From Dromaius novaehollandiae (Eukaryota; Chordata; Aves; Casuariiformes; Dromaiidae): a DNA stretch of 64,000 nucleotides. The notes beneath the pieces were generated by a model that saw only the letters and a list, made by a program, of their open reading frames with translations, ran no database searches and was not told the DNA's origin. Position numbers and translations under genes: made by a program. Location of the stretch: assembly GCF_036370855.1 (NCBI RefSeq), contig NC_088102.1, forward strand, positions 69,511,601 through 69,575,600, read 5' to 3'. Below are positions 24,013 to 37,124 of this stretch, piece after piece. How positions within the stretch are numbered: position 1 is the stretch's first letter; every line of letters starts with the position of its first letter.

Positions 24013-27000
24013 ATTCGTATGTTATACTTACAGCTCACAAGAGCAGGAAGCTAAGAAATGAGCATTTAACCCACAAAGGCTGCGTGCTGTGTATTAAGTA
24101 AATCCTCGAGACCACAAGTTCTGCCTTGCCCTCATCCACTTGCAATGCTGCTGCTATGCGCATCCGCCACCCCAGAAGACAGCAGTGAGCAGTGGAGGGT
24201 TTCACTTCTAATAGGATCTGCCCATCTTTATCTGTATATTCCTTGGACCAAAACACTCGTGTGACAGACAGTGCTTTGTGGCGTTAGGGATTAAACCTGT
24301 AATTTGTAACCATCCTGGTTTGGAAGACAGACTTCCCCCCCTACCGAGGGTGGGAGAAACAACATACTGTATCTCAGCACTGCAGAGAGCAGCATTTATC
24401 TGCCCAGGGATTTCCTGAGTGCTGAAGTCATCTGTTTTGTTGGACTGATAGTGTTTTTAGGCTCCTTGCTCCATAGGGTGCCGCTATCTACAGAGCGAGA
24501 CATGCTGTAGGCTAGAGCATCGGTATGTAGGGAGATGTGGGAATGGGATTTGGAGCGGGGAGGGAGGAAGGAAAGAAGCTGCAGGTCAGGACTGCAGTGC
24601 GTTCTCCAGCCTGTCTGTCAAACGAGAAGCAGAGCAGAAGGCGGCGGGAGGATCCCTGGGAGTGCTGAAAATCAGGGGAGAGAGGGCAAACTGACACAGT
24701 GAAGATATAAGGATTACTTCTCTATCTGCAGCAGTGAATGGGGTTTACTCAATTCTGATTTGGGCAATAGAGAATCAACCCACTCCTCCCTGCCCGGCCC
24801 AAATCAACAAAGAAAGAAATGAGTTTACCTCCCTTTTAATTACAGGCTCATTGGCAACAGAAAATGCTCTGTGGTTTCTCTGGCTTTTAATTCTTTAACA
24901 CTATAAAATAAGTATAACATATATGTTATAACATAAGTATATCCACATAAAACAAGGTTGAGAGGGAAAAAAGAACTGCAAACTCCCTGGCCCTGCAAAG
25001 AATAGAGATCACCCAAAGCCTTCATCTGTGTTTAATAAGCAGAAGAACACAGGCCAGGCTCTTACTCATCTATAAACTGGCTCGAATACTTGCGTCTCCC
25101 CAAGGTTGTAAGGTGCGTTCGGGGGAAATAAAAGTAGTGAGCCAGGCCTACATGTGGATTTGATAGGGAAGGTGGGAAGGTAGGATGGGCTTTAGCCCCT
25201 CGTGCGTTCTCCAGTGTCTTGTGCTGTGACTGTGGCTGCACAACCTCACCCTCACATGATCTGGGGCTCCTCTTGCTCACTTCAAGCCCGGTGCAACAGG
25301 GACTCAGCACAGGCCGAGGGGGAGGCCCGGAGGTTCGGTGTCCTGAGCGCAGAATTGTCTCACGCTGTGTCAGGGTTAAAGCCAGCGCTTTGTTTGACCA
25401 GCAGCTGTCTTCCCGACGTGCTCGGGTACTCTAATCCCGTGCAGTTCAGCATAAATAGAACGGCGATTGCTGGCTGAGCCAAAGAGGAAGCAACAGAGAC
25501 CATTTTCAGAAGCCGAGGCTGTGGCATTTTCCACTTTTCCAGCCTCGGGAGGACGATTCTGTGCTGATCCCAGGGTGACAGGCGCCTCTGCGGCTCCCAT
25601 CTCATAGCGGTCTGATGTGCAGCCGAGGTGTTCGCCTTGCTAAGCAGGCTGGTCTTAAGCAAACAGCAAGGGATCCTGCGCCGTCTAACCTAACCCTCTC
25701 AGTCGGCGTTCGTCTGGGTGGAGCCGTTAATCCTGGAGCCTAATGATGACCACAAACCCGGCAATTATTTCATTAATCATTTAAAAACAAGCAAATGCAT
25801 TTAGGCTCAGTATCACCATAGTTCCTCCTATAATACTGCAATCACCATGCTTATGATTTGCAAAGTGCTAATGTTATAGTTCCTTGTTACAGACATACTG
25901 CAATTTGGTTCAGTATTGCTACCATTTTGCTTAATACTTTCTTGGAGGGTTTTTCAGCCAGTTTGATGACAAAGATAATTATTTTAGGACAAATCAAGCA
26001 AGTAAAAGCAACAAATAAATACTGATAAATATTTTACAATGAAAAGAGTAAGAATAACATAAACTTTGCAAATTAGTTTTAAAATTTTATGGTGAACTGA
26101 TTGTTATCCCAAACTTTGTAAAGGTTCCACTTCCTAGCTGTGACGTACATGATCTTTCTTTTTTATTAACATAACTTATTTTTCTCTAATGAGAAAATAC
26201 ATGTTTCCGTGACCGGAGAGTTCACACATACATCTCTTAATGCATCTGAGCACTGTTTTAAATACTTATACTACAGACCCAGTCTAAAGAATCCATTTCA
26301 AGTTCAAGTCAGAAGAAAGGGACATAATACTAGAACAAGATACAATGCTCTGTCATTGTAAGGTAGGCCAAAATAATGCTACATGCTGATGAACTAGTAA
26401 GTGTAACTGAATTCCTTAGTCAGTGATCTGAGAACATACACCTCAAACTGCTGCTCTCTCCATCCAGGCTGGAAGGTGTAACTCCACGCAGCAGCAGTAG
26501 CCAACTATAAATGGAGGCCTAAGAAATCAAAGAATCAGATGGCAGAGCTCAGAGGGGGAAAATCTGTGGGGTCAGTTGAGGTCCTAGTTAAAATCACCAT
26601 CACAACTACCAAGTCACAGACTGGAGGCCAGGAACTTTATGGTCCTGAGAACATCACGTTTTCTCCAGCTGAGTCTGAGTTGCTCTGGGCTGTGGCGCAG
26701 CTGCCCAGGGAAGAGATGGAAGTAGCACACATTTGACCTCTGCCTAGTCAGGGTAGGGGAAACACAGCCCAGAGGAACGTGGGCAGAGAAAAATGCATCT
26801 TTAAAACCATATCTTTTGCTTCTCAGGTACACTGGCAGGACTGCTGTCATCTGCGATGTAGCTCTTCTGTCTACTCCCAAAGACACTCAGCTGCAGGACT
26901 GTCCATTGCCAGCAACCCTATATTGACACCAAATGGGGCTGTTAGCCACTGACTGGCCAGGAGCCTGCATAAGGCTAAACTCAGAGGAAGTCACACAGAT

Positions 27001-27547
27001 TTAGTGTCACGTTTTAATTCTAATCCTGACTTTTTCAATTTTTCAAGCCAGTTTTTCATCATTTTTAGCCTCTTTTAATGACAAACTAAAAATTACCTGC
27101 TTTTTGCTTGTTATAACTACTAGACATCTGCAATACTGTTGACCTGTGAGATGAAGAAGAGTCTGTACCTCTGGAAAATGGTCCAAAAAGTGGCCAAAGT
27201 CAGGCACCCCAAAATGTTGGGTCGCTTTGGAAAGTCTGGCTTTGTTCTCTGTTTGGCAAAGGGAGATAATATCAGAGGTATCAGGTAACACAATACGTTG
27301 TTTTGAGATCTTTGGGTGGAAGGTGATAGAACCATGAAAGCTTCTGGACTGAGGCAGAGATTAGGACTTCATAAATACCTTTTGGATACTGAAGCCATTA
27401 ATTAATGGGAATCATCTTTGTCTAGGCTGAGAACCAAATAGCTCCCACTGAAGCTGTGGGATTGCTCTACCGCCAGAGCTTACTGTATTAGAGCATCTCT
27501 TCAGGGCAAAAGAAACTGATTCAGAGCAGAGTTTTATCTTGAGTCCC
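24013..27547. other. Non-coding stretch, AT-rich in its middle
   Basis: No supported gene. 25,750-26,420 is strongly AT-rich and contains several homeodomain-type words (CATTAATCATTTAAA near 25772, octamer-like ATGCAAAT variants). 26,530-27,000 is GC-neutral and contains short two-sided frames only. A bacterial-style or single-exon gene is excluded by frame length, but small exons of an unknown gene cannot be excluded. Confidence 0.5.
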
Positions 27548-28217
27548 TTAATAGAGCTTGGCACTGCCACCCTCAAAACACTCTAGAAAAGTTCTGAGAG
27601 GAGCCAACTCTCTGTACTGCATGTAAAATAGTGTTGCTGATATTAATTGGTAGAAGCTAGTAACACCAAGGTGATCTGCTGAGATAACCAGTGTGTCCTC
27701 AGGGAAGGTAGCCAGGTAGCCACTCTGTGGTTTTAAAAAAGGAAACATCTGTGAGTGCTCGAGCAGCCACCATCAGATTCCCAGTCTTGATCTCACACAC
27801 TGCCCAGATCTTCTGGTGCAATGCCATTCCCAGGATTAGGCAGATCAGTGCCTGGGGACCCCTCATTTCTGCCTCTCTCTTGGTCTCTTCAGTGCTAGCA
27901 AGATTATTGGAAAGTATTTTTTCTTTTACCATCACAGAGTGATTTCCTATGTTCTTACCACCACAGTTAGGTCTATAAGCAATGTGCAGAAACTGGTCTC
28001 TAGCAACCCCTCCACACTTCACCCTTTCAGCTGAACACTTTGAATCAAGTATTGACAGTGTTCTGCACCCCTGTCCAGGAATGGCGAAAAGTAAAAAAGT
28101 GTTGAAATAACCCAGAGCTATCCATCCTCCTACTTTTTGGTTGCACTGTGATTTTTGCAATTGCTCTGCAGCATAATTTGCTGCATAGGATAGTTTTCTC
28201 TGCAACAGTGATAACAA
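27548..28217 (-). other. Adjacent minus-strand open frames, possible decayed coding copy
   Basis: A 172-codon minus-strand frame (28217 to 27699) is followed, with a 50-nt overlap and a change of frame, by a 66-codon frame ending at 27548. Together they span about 670 bases with one frameshift, and the amino-acid composition is not low-complexity. I do not recognise a domain. It could be an old retroposed pseudogene, a piece of a retroelement, or chance. No poly-A tail is obvious at the 3' side (near 27540). Confidence 0.2.
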
Positions 28218-28639
28218 CTGGCCCAGGGCTAGATATTATCCTCAGAGTTTTAGCTCATGTTTTGGTTCAGATACAGTGCCAAGAAAGGGGGAAAATAATC
28301 TGCTTATTCATAATCCTAGATAAAAGATGTTGCGATTCTAAGTGGCTAAACTTCATAGCAGATCCTTCAGGACAAGAACCAGCTGTACTTGACCACTGTT
28401 ACCTAGTGAAAAACCTCCTGTTCGTACCATGCTATAAGGTATAATATGGAACTGTGACGTGACCTGTATCTGGTTGATTGAAAGCTGGGGGTTTTGTGAC
28501 AGACCACTGGAAAGTTAACTTTCCTTTGATTTATAGCAGCATTTCAGATCTAATTTAGGTCTTTGTTGTTAAGGTATTATTCATCTCCCTGTAGACAATG
28601 AGAACAATCCTGTCCCCAAACATTTGTAGGAATAGAGGA

Positions 28640-28694
28640 ATTTTATTTAATTTACTCAGTTAGCAAAATTTTATTCATTTATTCAGTTAGCAAA
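28640..28694. repeat. Two-copy tandem duplication, 27-28 bp unit
   Basis: Copy 1 (28640-28667) and copy 2 (28668-28694) share the word 'cagttagcaaa' and an AT-rich lead of the form 'attttatt…ttta'. They differ by a few substitutions and one length change, which points to a fairly old local slippage or duplication event in AT-rich sequence. Confidence 0.8.
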
Positions 28695-31600
28695 ATTTGC
28701 TACAGTCATAAGATTTGTTGGTTGTACTAGATAAGGGCTCAAAGCAAAAGTTTAGTCCTGAATCTTTGGAAGTCTGGACAGAACAAGGGGAAAAATACCC
28801 TACCTCTGAGACCATGTCCTACCCCGGTGCAAAATAAAGAGAAAGACTGTGTTTAGCCCTGCTAAACTGAAAGGACTGGCAGCAGAAAGGCAAGCTGGAA
28901 GGATAACGTGGGTAAAAAGTCAAAACTGTTAGTACCCTGGAAGCTACTAGCTGAGGAGATATCGGTAGCTGCTATACCTGTTACATTAAGTTGACTGGGA
29001 AAAGGAGGTAGTTAGAATAAATCTAAGTTTTGCTTCCATTCCAGAACTGGCCCAGCATGTTCAAGTAGGTGCTGTTTGACATTACTGGTATCATGTCCTC
29101 TCCTCAGCTTGTGTCTAAATGCTTGTATACTGCAGAACCCAGACGCCACTCTTCTACTGTCCCTAGGTTAGATACTCAAGTCTTGGCTGATAGTTGCTCC
29201 AGAGAAATAGTGTAAGAAGCACATCTGTCTCTACCTGCCATACGAATGAGGAGGGCAACCAAACCAATCATGAAAGATGACACTCTTGTACTGCATGCTA
29301 CTGATATCTTATTCACGTGTGATCTCCACCCCGCATTCCCATTCCCTGAAAGCTCACATCCACGGATGCAAGTTGTGGTAGGTAACAGTGCTTCTGCATC
29401 TTGCATGAGCTGGGGGAAATGCCGGCACCATCTTGGCAGTAGCCATGCCAAGTATTTCCCACCCGGTTGGTTCCTCCTGAGGCAGCAGGGACCTTCTAAG
29501 ATTTTGCTCGAGTGACAGGGAAGGAAACCAGGTAACTGGAAGAGCTTTGCTCCGACGTGTAGGGTGAAGGTGGAAGATGGTGTGCCTCACCTCCTGTTTC
29601 TAACCCATAAGGGTCTTGCCTTTATCTTGATGTCACTGCTTTATAGGGAGGTTTCTCCTGAGAAATTTCCCTGGGCCTATGAGAGGAGAAGGCTTCTGCC
29701 TTGTTATGAGGAACTAGGCGCCTTGGTCATGGAGAGGCTGATATGTGATGCCAGACTTCTTGGATTGCTTATTTGCTGCTAATGAAGCAAGGAAGGTTTA
29801 ACTGCTTTTGATGCTGCTTTGCAGTGTCTGGTTTTTTTTAACTGAGTTTCCCTAGAATAAGAAACACCCAGGAAAGCACATGTTGTCCTCTCCCTGCAAC
29901 TCATTTCCAGATGCCAAAGTGCCCCAGGTTTCTGAGACACCCAGGGGCGCAGGTCCTTCCAGCGAGGTGGGAGGATCAGATGGCCCCGAGGGCCCCAGAA
30001 GAGCCTTTTCCCAGTGATCAGAGTCGTTAGCTTTCAGAAACTGAATCCGACCTCAGCACAAGCTGTTTGCATACCTGCTGTGAGGGAGACTCCCTGCTCT
30101 CTTCCAGCTGTATAATCCTGTGTGTCTGTTAATAAAAGGAAGCCACAGCACAGGATGGGCAGCTGTTGTGGCGAGACCTGACCACTGCAACCAGAGTCAC
30201 AAAACACACTATAGCTTCACGGCGAGCCTCAACCAGAAGCTGCCAGGACAGTCTCAAAATAGCACCGAGTGTCCACAAACACTGGCACAAACAGTGTCCG
30301 TACCCATAGTCTGCCCCAGGATGCTGCAAGCAAGCCGCCCCAGAAGTGCCCTGCTTGTGCTAGCAGAGGACAGCAGTGAATGCTGTTGTGCAGGAGCTGC
30401 AGAGGAAGCGACGCACTGCCCTGTTGTTACATCCCAGAGTGTAATGGGATGTTGCCCATAATTCGGACGTTGCTCCGTATGTGAGATGTGTCTTCATAGA
30501 TCCCCCCTGGTCCTGGAAAGGCACCGCAGCATCAGCCAGGGTTGCGTTGCCGGGCTGAGAACGGGCTTGCCCTGGCCTCTCTGTGTCGGTAGCAGTTTGA
30601 TAGGTTTTTGAGCTGCTTTTTTTCCACTCTCTCTGAAATAATCCAGTGATTATGAAGCAGTCTAAGGCCTGACATCAGAGTGGCTGCTATGGTGACTAAT
30701 TGTGCTGGAGCGGATACAAATGCTCGTTTGCTGTCTAGCCAGATGATCGAGGCAGGAAGACACGATGTCTGGGGACTCAGTAGGGCCCTTTGGTGCATGT
30801 ATTTGTGTGTGTCTACGTGTGTGCGAGAGGTGTAAAGAAAATGGTTATTGACTAAAAAGCCCAGCTAGAAGCTCTGTGTGAGGACTGTATCTTAGTATTA
30901 TCCACCTTTATTGCAGTAATGCCTGCAGGATTTAACCCTTCTGCCAGGAGTGGGGCAGAGTAAGGAATCTATCTGGCTCCTTTTGAAGTGGTTTAAAATC
31001 GTGTCTCTCCTCAGCAGCACATCTGGTTTCCTGGCCAATTGCCTTGGCCAGTGTCTGCACGACGGAGGCTGGGACAAGGCTGGCTTTCATCCCTTGCTGG
31101 TACCAGGGCTCCTTCAGGGTGAAGACAGTTGCTGTGTTTAGCCTCTCCTGAAGGTATGTCTCTGGTGTGGGGGAACAGGGAAGGAGTCTCTTTCAGTGCA
31201 GAGCCACGTGGCTGCTGAGGAGAGGCGTGAGACCTTGTCTTGTGGGTTGCTAAATAGGAAGCAAAAAATTTCTTCCAGTTGCTTGTGTTCATTCACTGCT
31301 TCTGAGCAAGACGTCTTTCCCTTTAGGCTGGGCAAACTTCTCAGTGCCCAACACCACTTCAAGCACAAAGAAAGTGGTTATTTTCCCAACACTGTCTCCC
31401 CTCTTCCCAGCCAAATTCAAAGCCTAGTGATGTTCTTCGGCCACTTAGGATGCGGCAGGCCAGCTTGGAGAGTCGGCTGATCTCCGCACGCCCAGCACGA
31501 CACGGGGCCTTACGCCGGCTGTCCCTGCTCCTGGCCCTGTGGAGCTGCTGCCGTCCCTGCCTTGTCGACTTTGGACCGAACAGCTTCAGTCAGCAGATTG

Positions 31601-32217
31601 TGAATGACTCAAATGCTTCTCAGCAGCAGCTGTTGCATCTTCCCCTTTCACTTTCCAGGAAGGAGGAAGAGATTGATTTATTCAGTTTGCTGGGGTGGCA
31701 GAGGACAGAAACAAATAATGGACTCTTAAAAGGAACAGCGTATTCTCTGACATTATTCAAATCCCAAGGCTTAGTGCATGCAATCCGCCCTTACAGGACT
31801 GCAGCCCTCTCATGAGTAATATTTTAATTTGAACCCAATTACAAATAAAATGTGCCCCATTTAACTTTCTAAGGAAACTCGGACAAGCTGATGTATGAGA
31901 TGCTCCTCATAGCTTGACGATAAACCAGCTGCAAAAAGCTACTGGAACTGTGTGTGTGCGTTAGGGTTGTATTGCTGTCTGCTTCTCAGAGAGGTCAGAC
32001 TGCTCATCTTTGTCATGTGCTCCACACTGACAACTGCTCATGGAGGTTTTTTTGCTCAAGCAGTGAGAGAAGCAGAAAGGAGAGAGTGAGAAGGCTGTTG
32101 TTTGAAAGAAACATCATCTGAGTCCCCCACACTGCTGTGCTGAAGTCCTAAGCGAGGGCTGGGTCTTATAGCTAATACTCACTTTTATTACAATGATGGT
32201 TAGAGGAATCAATACTT
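28695..32217. other. Non-coding stretch, no gene recognised
   Basis: No coding exon supported. Segments at about 30630-30735 and 31790-31860 resemble conserved non-coding DNA and are described as findings. A GT-rich patch lies at about 30798-30828. Confidence 0.5.
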
Positions 32218-32285
32218 CTGCTGGGCACGGTGCAAACATAATAAATTGCTTGTCCCTGCCCCTCAGATTACTGATAATCTAACAA
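32218..32285 (+). repeat. Ancient amniote interspersed repeat fragment
   Basis: The words 'gctgggcacggtgcaaaca', 'taataa', 'tgtccctgccc' and 'ataatctaa' occur in the order seen in a common old amniote repeat (…'ctgggcactgtgcaaacacataataa…gtccctgcccc…tacaatctaa'). It is probably related to MIR-type or similar SINEs. I cannot fix the family name without a library search. Confidence 0.5.
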
Positions 32286-32586
32286 TTATCTGATGCCAGC
32301 AAATCTGTAGCCATGAAATGGCTGGGAATTTATCTCCATAGACAGAAAGATGCAGATCACTGATCACTTCCCCCTTGCATGCTGAGACCTTTAGCAACTG
32401 CTCTGTGGCTGGAGTTACCTGGTCTTCTTCTGGCCTGATGGCTAGCCGTGGGTTTCACTGCCTTGCTTTTTGTATCGCAGAAGCTGCAAACTGCCTTTAT
32501 TGCCGGAGTGCACTTCTTGGGGACAGACAGGAGAGCAGGCTGACTTTTCCGTTCAAAAGCCTGGCCGACACAGGGATGGTGTCTTG

Positions 32587-32630
32587 GCTCAGTAAACCTC
32601 AGTTTCTCTCTGAAACATGGAGAGTCAGCG
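32587..32630 (-). repeat. Possible MIR fragment, reverse orientation
   Basis: 'agtaaacctcagtttctctctgaaacatgg' (32591-32620) resembles the reverse complement of the MIR core (…'cttaacctctctgtgcctcagtttcctcatctgtaaaatgg'). It is short and diverged. Confidence 0.3.
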
Positions 32631-34506
32631 GTGAGTGGTGAAGACACCCAGACTCTGGGTGTGCAGCTCCCCATTGTTTTCCTCTGTGTGGCTGGTTTAA
32701 TTTAACCACAGTGCTCTTGCTGACTTGCGCTGGCTCAGTTTAAGCTGCGTATCATCTCTCTTCAATCTGAGCTCTTCCAAACTCTTCCAGGAGAGCCAGG
32801 GAGCTTTCCAGCTGAGGCCACTCACCCAAGCGGAAGCCTCTCCCATCTCTGCACGTGGTGATCTGGGCCTGCCCCACCTGTGGGCCCCTGCCACAGCCTT
32901 GTCCACGTATGTGCTGTGTTCCCGTGGTGGTAGCTCCTGGTGTGTGCAGTACGCGGCTTGACCTGCTGTGGGGCAGTGGCAGATCCTGCCATACACCCAT
33001 GGGGCCAGACTTCACTGTGCCTCCTTATTCCACTAAAAAAAAGAATAAAATCCTAATCCCCTGGCCAGCGACTTCTTTTTCTTTGAAAAGCAGAGCAAAC
33101 CAAAGGTCTAAACCTTGATCCAGGAGCCCTTAGGAACTGGGAGTCCTGACTCTTGGCTGGGAGGGGAGCCTGATCTCTGGCACATGTGCACCAAATGGCA
33201 TCTCGCAGCTGGGTAACCTTCATCCTTGGATGGGTTCATGTCTCTGTGCAAAGCTGTGTGACCTGCCAACCCGACCTTCCTCGTAAATGCAAAGTGAGGT
33301 GCTAAAGGACTTATCCACAGGTTGCCATGAGCATGTACCACCATAAAGTCCCGTTCCCAGCATGGTGTCGTGCTGGGCCTTCAGGTGGACTAGATGGTAT
33401 AGTTTGCCTAAACTGTGAAAAGGAGATTTACCTACTCGGTGGGGAGGTTCCTGGCTCATTTTTTGTAAAGCTGGATCTTTAATGCGCCTCTTCTTTTCCT
33501 TTCTTTTATGCCTTTTCTTTAAGCTTTTACTGAACAAATTCCAAGGAGATGCTGCCAGGACACCGCATTCACCACTGTTAAGATTTTTTTAATTACCTCA
33601 CTTGTCTTTTTGGGCAGTTTGTTGTTCTAAGGGCATTTTTAATTTCTGCTATTATTTTTGCTGAGAAGCAGTGACACCCGTGGAGGGATGCATCTGCAAA
33701 CCTTCTCACTTCCCCCATGCACAGAGCAGGCTCTGCCACATTTACCATGGTGCTGGCAGGAGGGCAGCCCTCTCCTTCTTGCTACGCCCCCAAGCCTCTG
33801 GCTCTGAATGGGATTAGTAGGGAGCTTCTGGAAAAATAGAAGCAAATGCAACATCCTAAAAGCTTTTGATCTGGGAATCAGATGATCTCTGTAGAGCAGG
33901 CCCAAGGCAGCTCTCTCAATGGGAAAGCACCGTTCTTCAATAAACCCATGGCTATTTTCACATACCTGCCAACTCCTCTGCTCCCTCGATCTGTAGTGGT
34001 AGCACGGAAAGGGACAGATGCCTTTAATTCATCTCCTGGCCAAGGTCAACTCCCTGTCCTTATCTCAGGTAGCAGTTGACTTAATGGTGACTTAAGTCAA
34101 TGGGTTCTTGACTTTTCTGATTCTTCCCCAGCTCAGTCAGCAGCCTCCAAGGAGGACATGGGGTCAAGCTGGACGTGTGGCTGGCAGCTTTTCCAGATTT
34201 TTAGCATATGCTGCTTACAGGATTCATTTCCGCCAAGCAGCAAATTCCCCAGTCCTCCTAAAAGAAACCCCACCAGCCTCAGTTCTTTCCTTGTCTTAGT
34301 CCAAATTTTAGCCTCTGGGGAGCTGGTAGCCCCAAGTTCTGGCAAATGCTAGTTAAACAGCTGCATTTCAGGCACTGGGGACTCATAACACAATGAAATG
34401 ACTGTGTAGGAATTTCTTCAGTCTCTGTGCTGAAGTCAGGGAGCTGAGCAAAACTTTGCATCTCCCCCAGTCCCTCCCCTTGCAAGGGGCTGACCACAGC
34501 TGTGTG
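32631..34506. other. Non-coding stretch, no gene recognised
   Basis: Short two-sided frames only. A MIR-like 3' word 'gggagtcctgactcttggct' lies at about 33139-33158, too short to call alone. A perfect inverted repeat at 34076-34100 is listed separately. Confidence 0.5.
34076..34100. repeat. Perfect 9-bp inverted repeat with 7-nt spacer
   Basis: TTGACTTAA (34076-34084) and TTAAGTCAA (34092-34100) are exact reverse complements. The neighbouring 'aagtcaatggg' resembles arms of the palindromic sauropsid repeat at 9.8 kb, so this may be the rest of one. A paired homeodomain or nuclear-receptor-like site is a weaker alternative. Confidence 0.6.
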
Positions 34507-34560
34507 CAGTGCACAGCACAGCGAGAGCCTTGATTTTGGCAGGGCCTCTGGCTGGAAGAC
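34507..34560 (+). repeat. Ancient amniote repeat fragment
   Basis: 'gtgcacagcacagcgagagc', 'cttgattttggc' and 'agggcctctggctg' recall an old amniote repeat reading 'tgcctagcacaatggggccc…tgatcttggctggggcctctagg'. Highly diverged. Confidence 0.35.
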
Positions 34561-35407
34561 AACTGACAGGGGAGACTGGAGTGGAGGATGAAGCTACCTT
34601 CTGGCACCAAGCCAGGAAAGATGCATCACGGTCAAATAACTCTTCCCACTTCCTCGGAGGTCAGCTCCCCACCATGGCTCTCCACTTTCCTCCTTATTTA
34701 TCTGCTCCTCCGCCAAGCCCTGTGCCACTCCAGGCTGTGCCACGGTTTGTAGCAGTGCTGCCCGGGTGCTGAGCAAACCCCAGCTCTTCATGCTTCCTGG
34801 CTCCAGAAACATGAAGGGTGACAGAACTAAAAAGATCATGCAGACACGGAGCAGGAGGCAGTAGTCACTGACTCCAGCTGGCGTTGCAGTATGGGGAAAT
34901 GCTCATGCCACAGGCGGGTTTTCAGGCAAGCTGCCGCAGGCAGGAGGAATCTGTAGCGGTAGTGTGATAATTCAGATCTGCAGAGTGACTCGAGCTCACA
35001 GCCACCTTCAGTATGGAGAGCTCTAGCTAGAAGGTTCCTGCAAAATTAAACAAAGCCCTGATCTGGCTAAACCAAACATTTCCATGAAAGACTTGTTATG
35101 TAGACGACTCATGAAGCTATAATCCAGACTAATGCCTAAACTTATATTCAGCAGCAGTCCCTGGTACAACTGCGACCTTTTCTGACCCTCTGACACTAGC
35201 TGGAGAGTGGGAGGGGAGTGTGCAGGCATTGGGGGTCTCTGGGATGACGTTATGCTGCTGAGTTCCTGTAAGACCCTGTGCCGTGTCCTCCAGGTCTTCT
35301 GTCCTGGGTACCAACCGGCAACATTTCAAGGCCACCATTCCTGGCCTTGCTGCCTTGAAGGCATTTACCCTCGCCTGATCTCAGGCAGGAATGACAGCCC
35401 TGGTACC

Positions 35408-35510
35408 TGCATTTTGCCGAGGAAGGGACAAATCCTCTTGTCAAAGTCACACAGACTATCTAGAACAGAGCACAATCTGCATCTGCATCTCCGGAGTCTC
35501 GCAGAGACCC
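35408..35510 (+). repeat. MIR-like SINE fragment
   Basis: 'tgcattttgccgaggaaggg', 'tgtcaaagtcacacagacta' and 'agaacagagcacaat' follow the MIR order (cattttacagatgaggaaa…, …gcccaaggtcacacagcta…). The copy is old and has no internal promoter integrity. Confidence 0.55.
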
Positions 35511-37124
35511 TTTGCTCTCCCCCTTTGACAAAGGGGCTGTGCTCCTTTGGGGGACTGCAAAGGCTTTCATGGGTTGATTAGAGGAGGCCTGAAATCCTAG
35601 TTTTGAAAGAGAAATTAAGGGGTTCTTTTTCCTCAGCTTGTTTCTTGCATTACCGATAATGCCAAGTGCCACTTGTTTTTCCCTCTGAAGCAGTTCAGAA
35701 ATGGGTGAGCTAATACCATCATGACATTAGAGATGCCAATGGAATTCATTTGAAGGGGACCGATGAGGAAAGGGATCCACTTAAAACCATGTTTGCTTTT
35801 GTCAAAACTTAATCAATCAAGATTTTTGACAAAGAACTGGGAGAAAAGACCTCTGTGAAAGTTTTTAATGCCTCTGATGTTTAGTTTCCCTTTCCCCTGG
35901 CAAATCTACAAACAAAAGCAGGAGGATATGGGCATTTCTTGTTGTCCACAAAAAGAAGCAACACAAAAGCAATGAGCTGAAGGTTTCTTCTGACCTCCTC
36001 TCTACAGAAAGGGTGCCATCCATGTATGTTTTCTTTTTGGTAATGACCTTGTGTGTCAGCCAGCCTGAATCTAATTAGATAAAACTCAAGACTGAGGAAA
36101 TCAGAACTTCTTCAGACAAACCCTTAAGGGAGCTGTCATGGCTTTGGCACTTTTTGGTCTTTCCGTGGCTGAGGATGAAATCCTCTTGATATTGATGCTG
36201 TAACCCACAGAGCTGATCTTTGCAGCTGGGCTGCCAGCCCTCGGTTTTAGCAGTTTAGGAGGGAGGGCTACAAAGCAGCTCCTTTTGTAGATGTCCGAAT
36301 CGAGTCCTAGGTTTCTAGGGAAGGTGGAGGTGTTTTTGTGAGCAGGAAAGCAGCCGGCCGGGACTGGGAGCTGGGAGGGAAGAGGGAAGCAGGCACACTG
36401 CCTGGGCAGTCTCATCTCCACGCTGCACAGTGTGTCCCTTACACGGGGAGCTCAGAGCTCAGGCATCATTTTCTGCTGAGATTTAAGTCAGGGTGACAGA
36501 TGTGCTTGAGGCCTGTCAGGGCGATTCTTACACTCTTTGATTCCACTTAGCTGCAGAGCTTCTCATTTGCCTCCCGACTCCAGAGCCGCTTTCTGTTACA
36601 CCCTTCCGGCCTGGCCCCCGTGCAAAGGCCATGTCAGCAGCTTGCCACTCGGTGGTTTCACGATTTGCGTTTTACCCAGAAGAGAGATGGGCAGGTGGGG
36701 AGGTCCCAGTGAAAGAGACGGTCTTTTGTTGGGAGCAACACACTGGCAAGATGTCCTCTCCTTCTCCGTTCCTCTCCTCCCTGATCCTTTTGCTCCCCCA
36801 GCCCTAAACGCTCAGATTTACTTGCAAGGCCCTAGAGGTCTCAGTTTCCTTGTAGCCATGAGCTCTCATAGCATCTGGCACATCTGTGTCTGAGTAGATG
36901 CACAGTCCCTACCTGTGTCCTGGACAGATCTTGCCTTTAGGCCCTGGAATTTGCCTATGGGACCGGGGGCAATCCTCTAAGCTGATCAAAATCCCTGGAA
37001 AGAGTTCACAAGCCCTCCAGCACCATGGGGAATCTCCTGCTGCTTTGGTGTGCTGGTGGTTACACGTGCCTCAGTTACTCCTCCGGAAAATGGATTTGCC
37101 GTGTTGTTTGGGTGCTAAAAATGG
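35511..37124. other. Non-coding stretch, no gene recognised
   Basis: No exon supported. Frames such as 36537-36893 and 36898-37272 on the plus strand lack splice context or recognisable domains. Confidence 0.5.
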
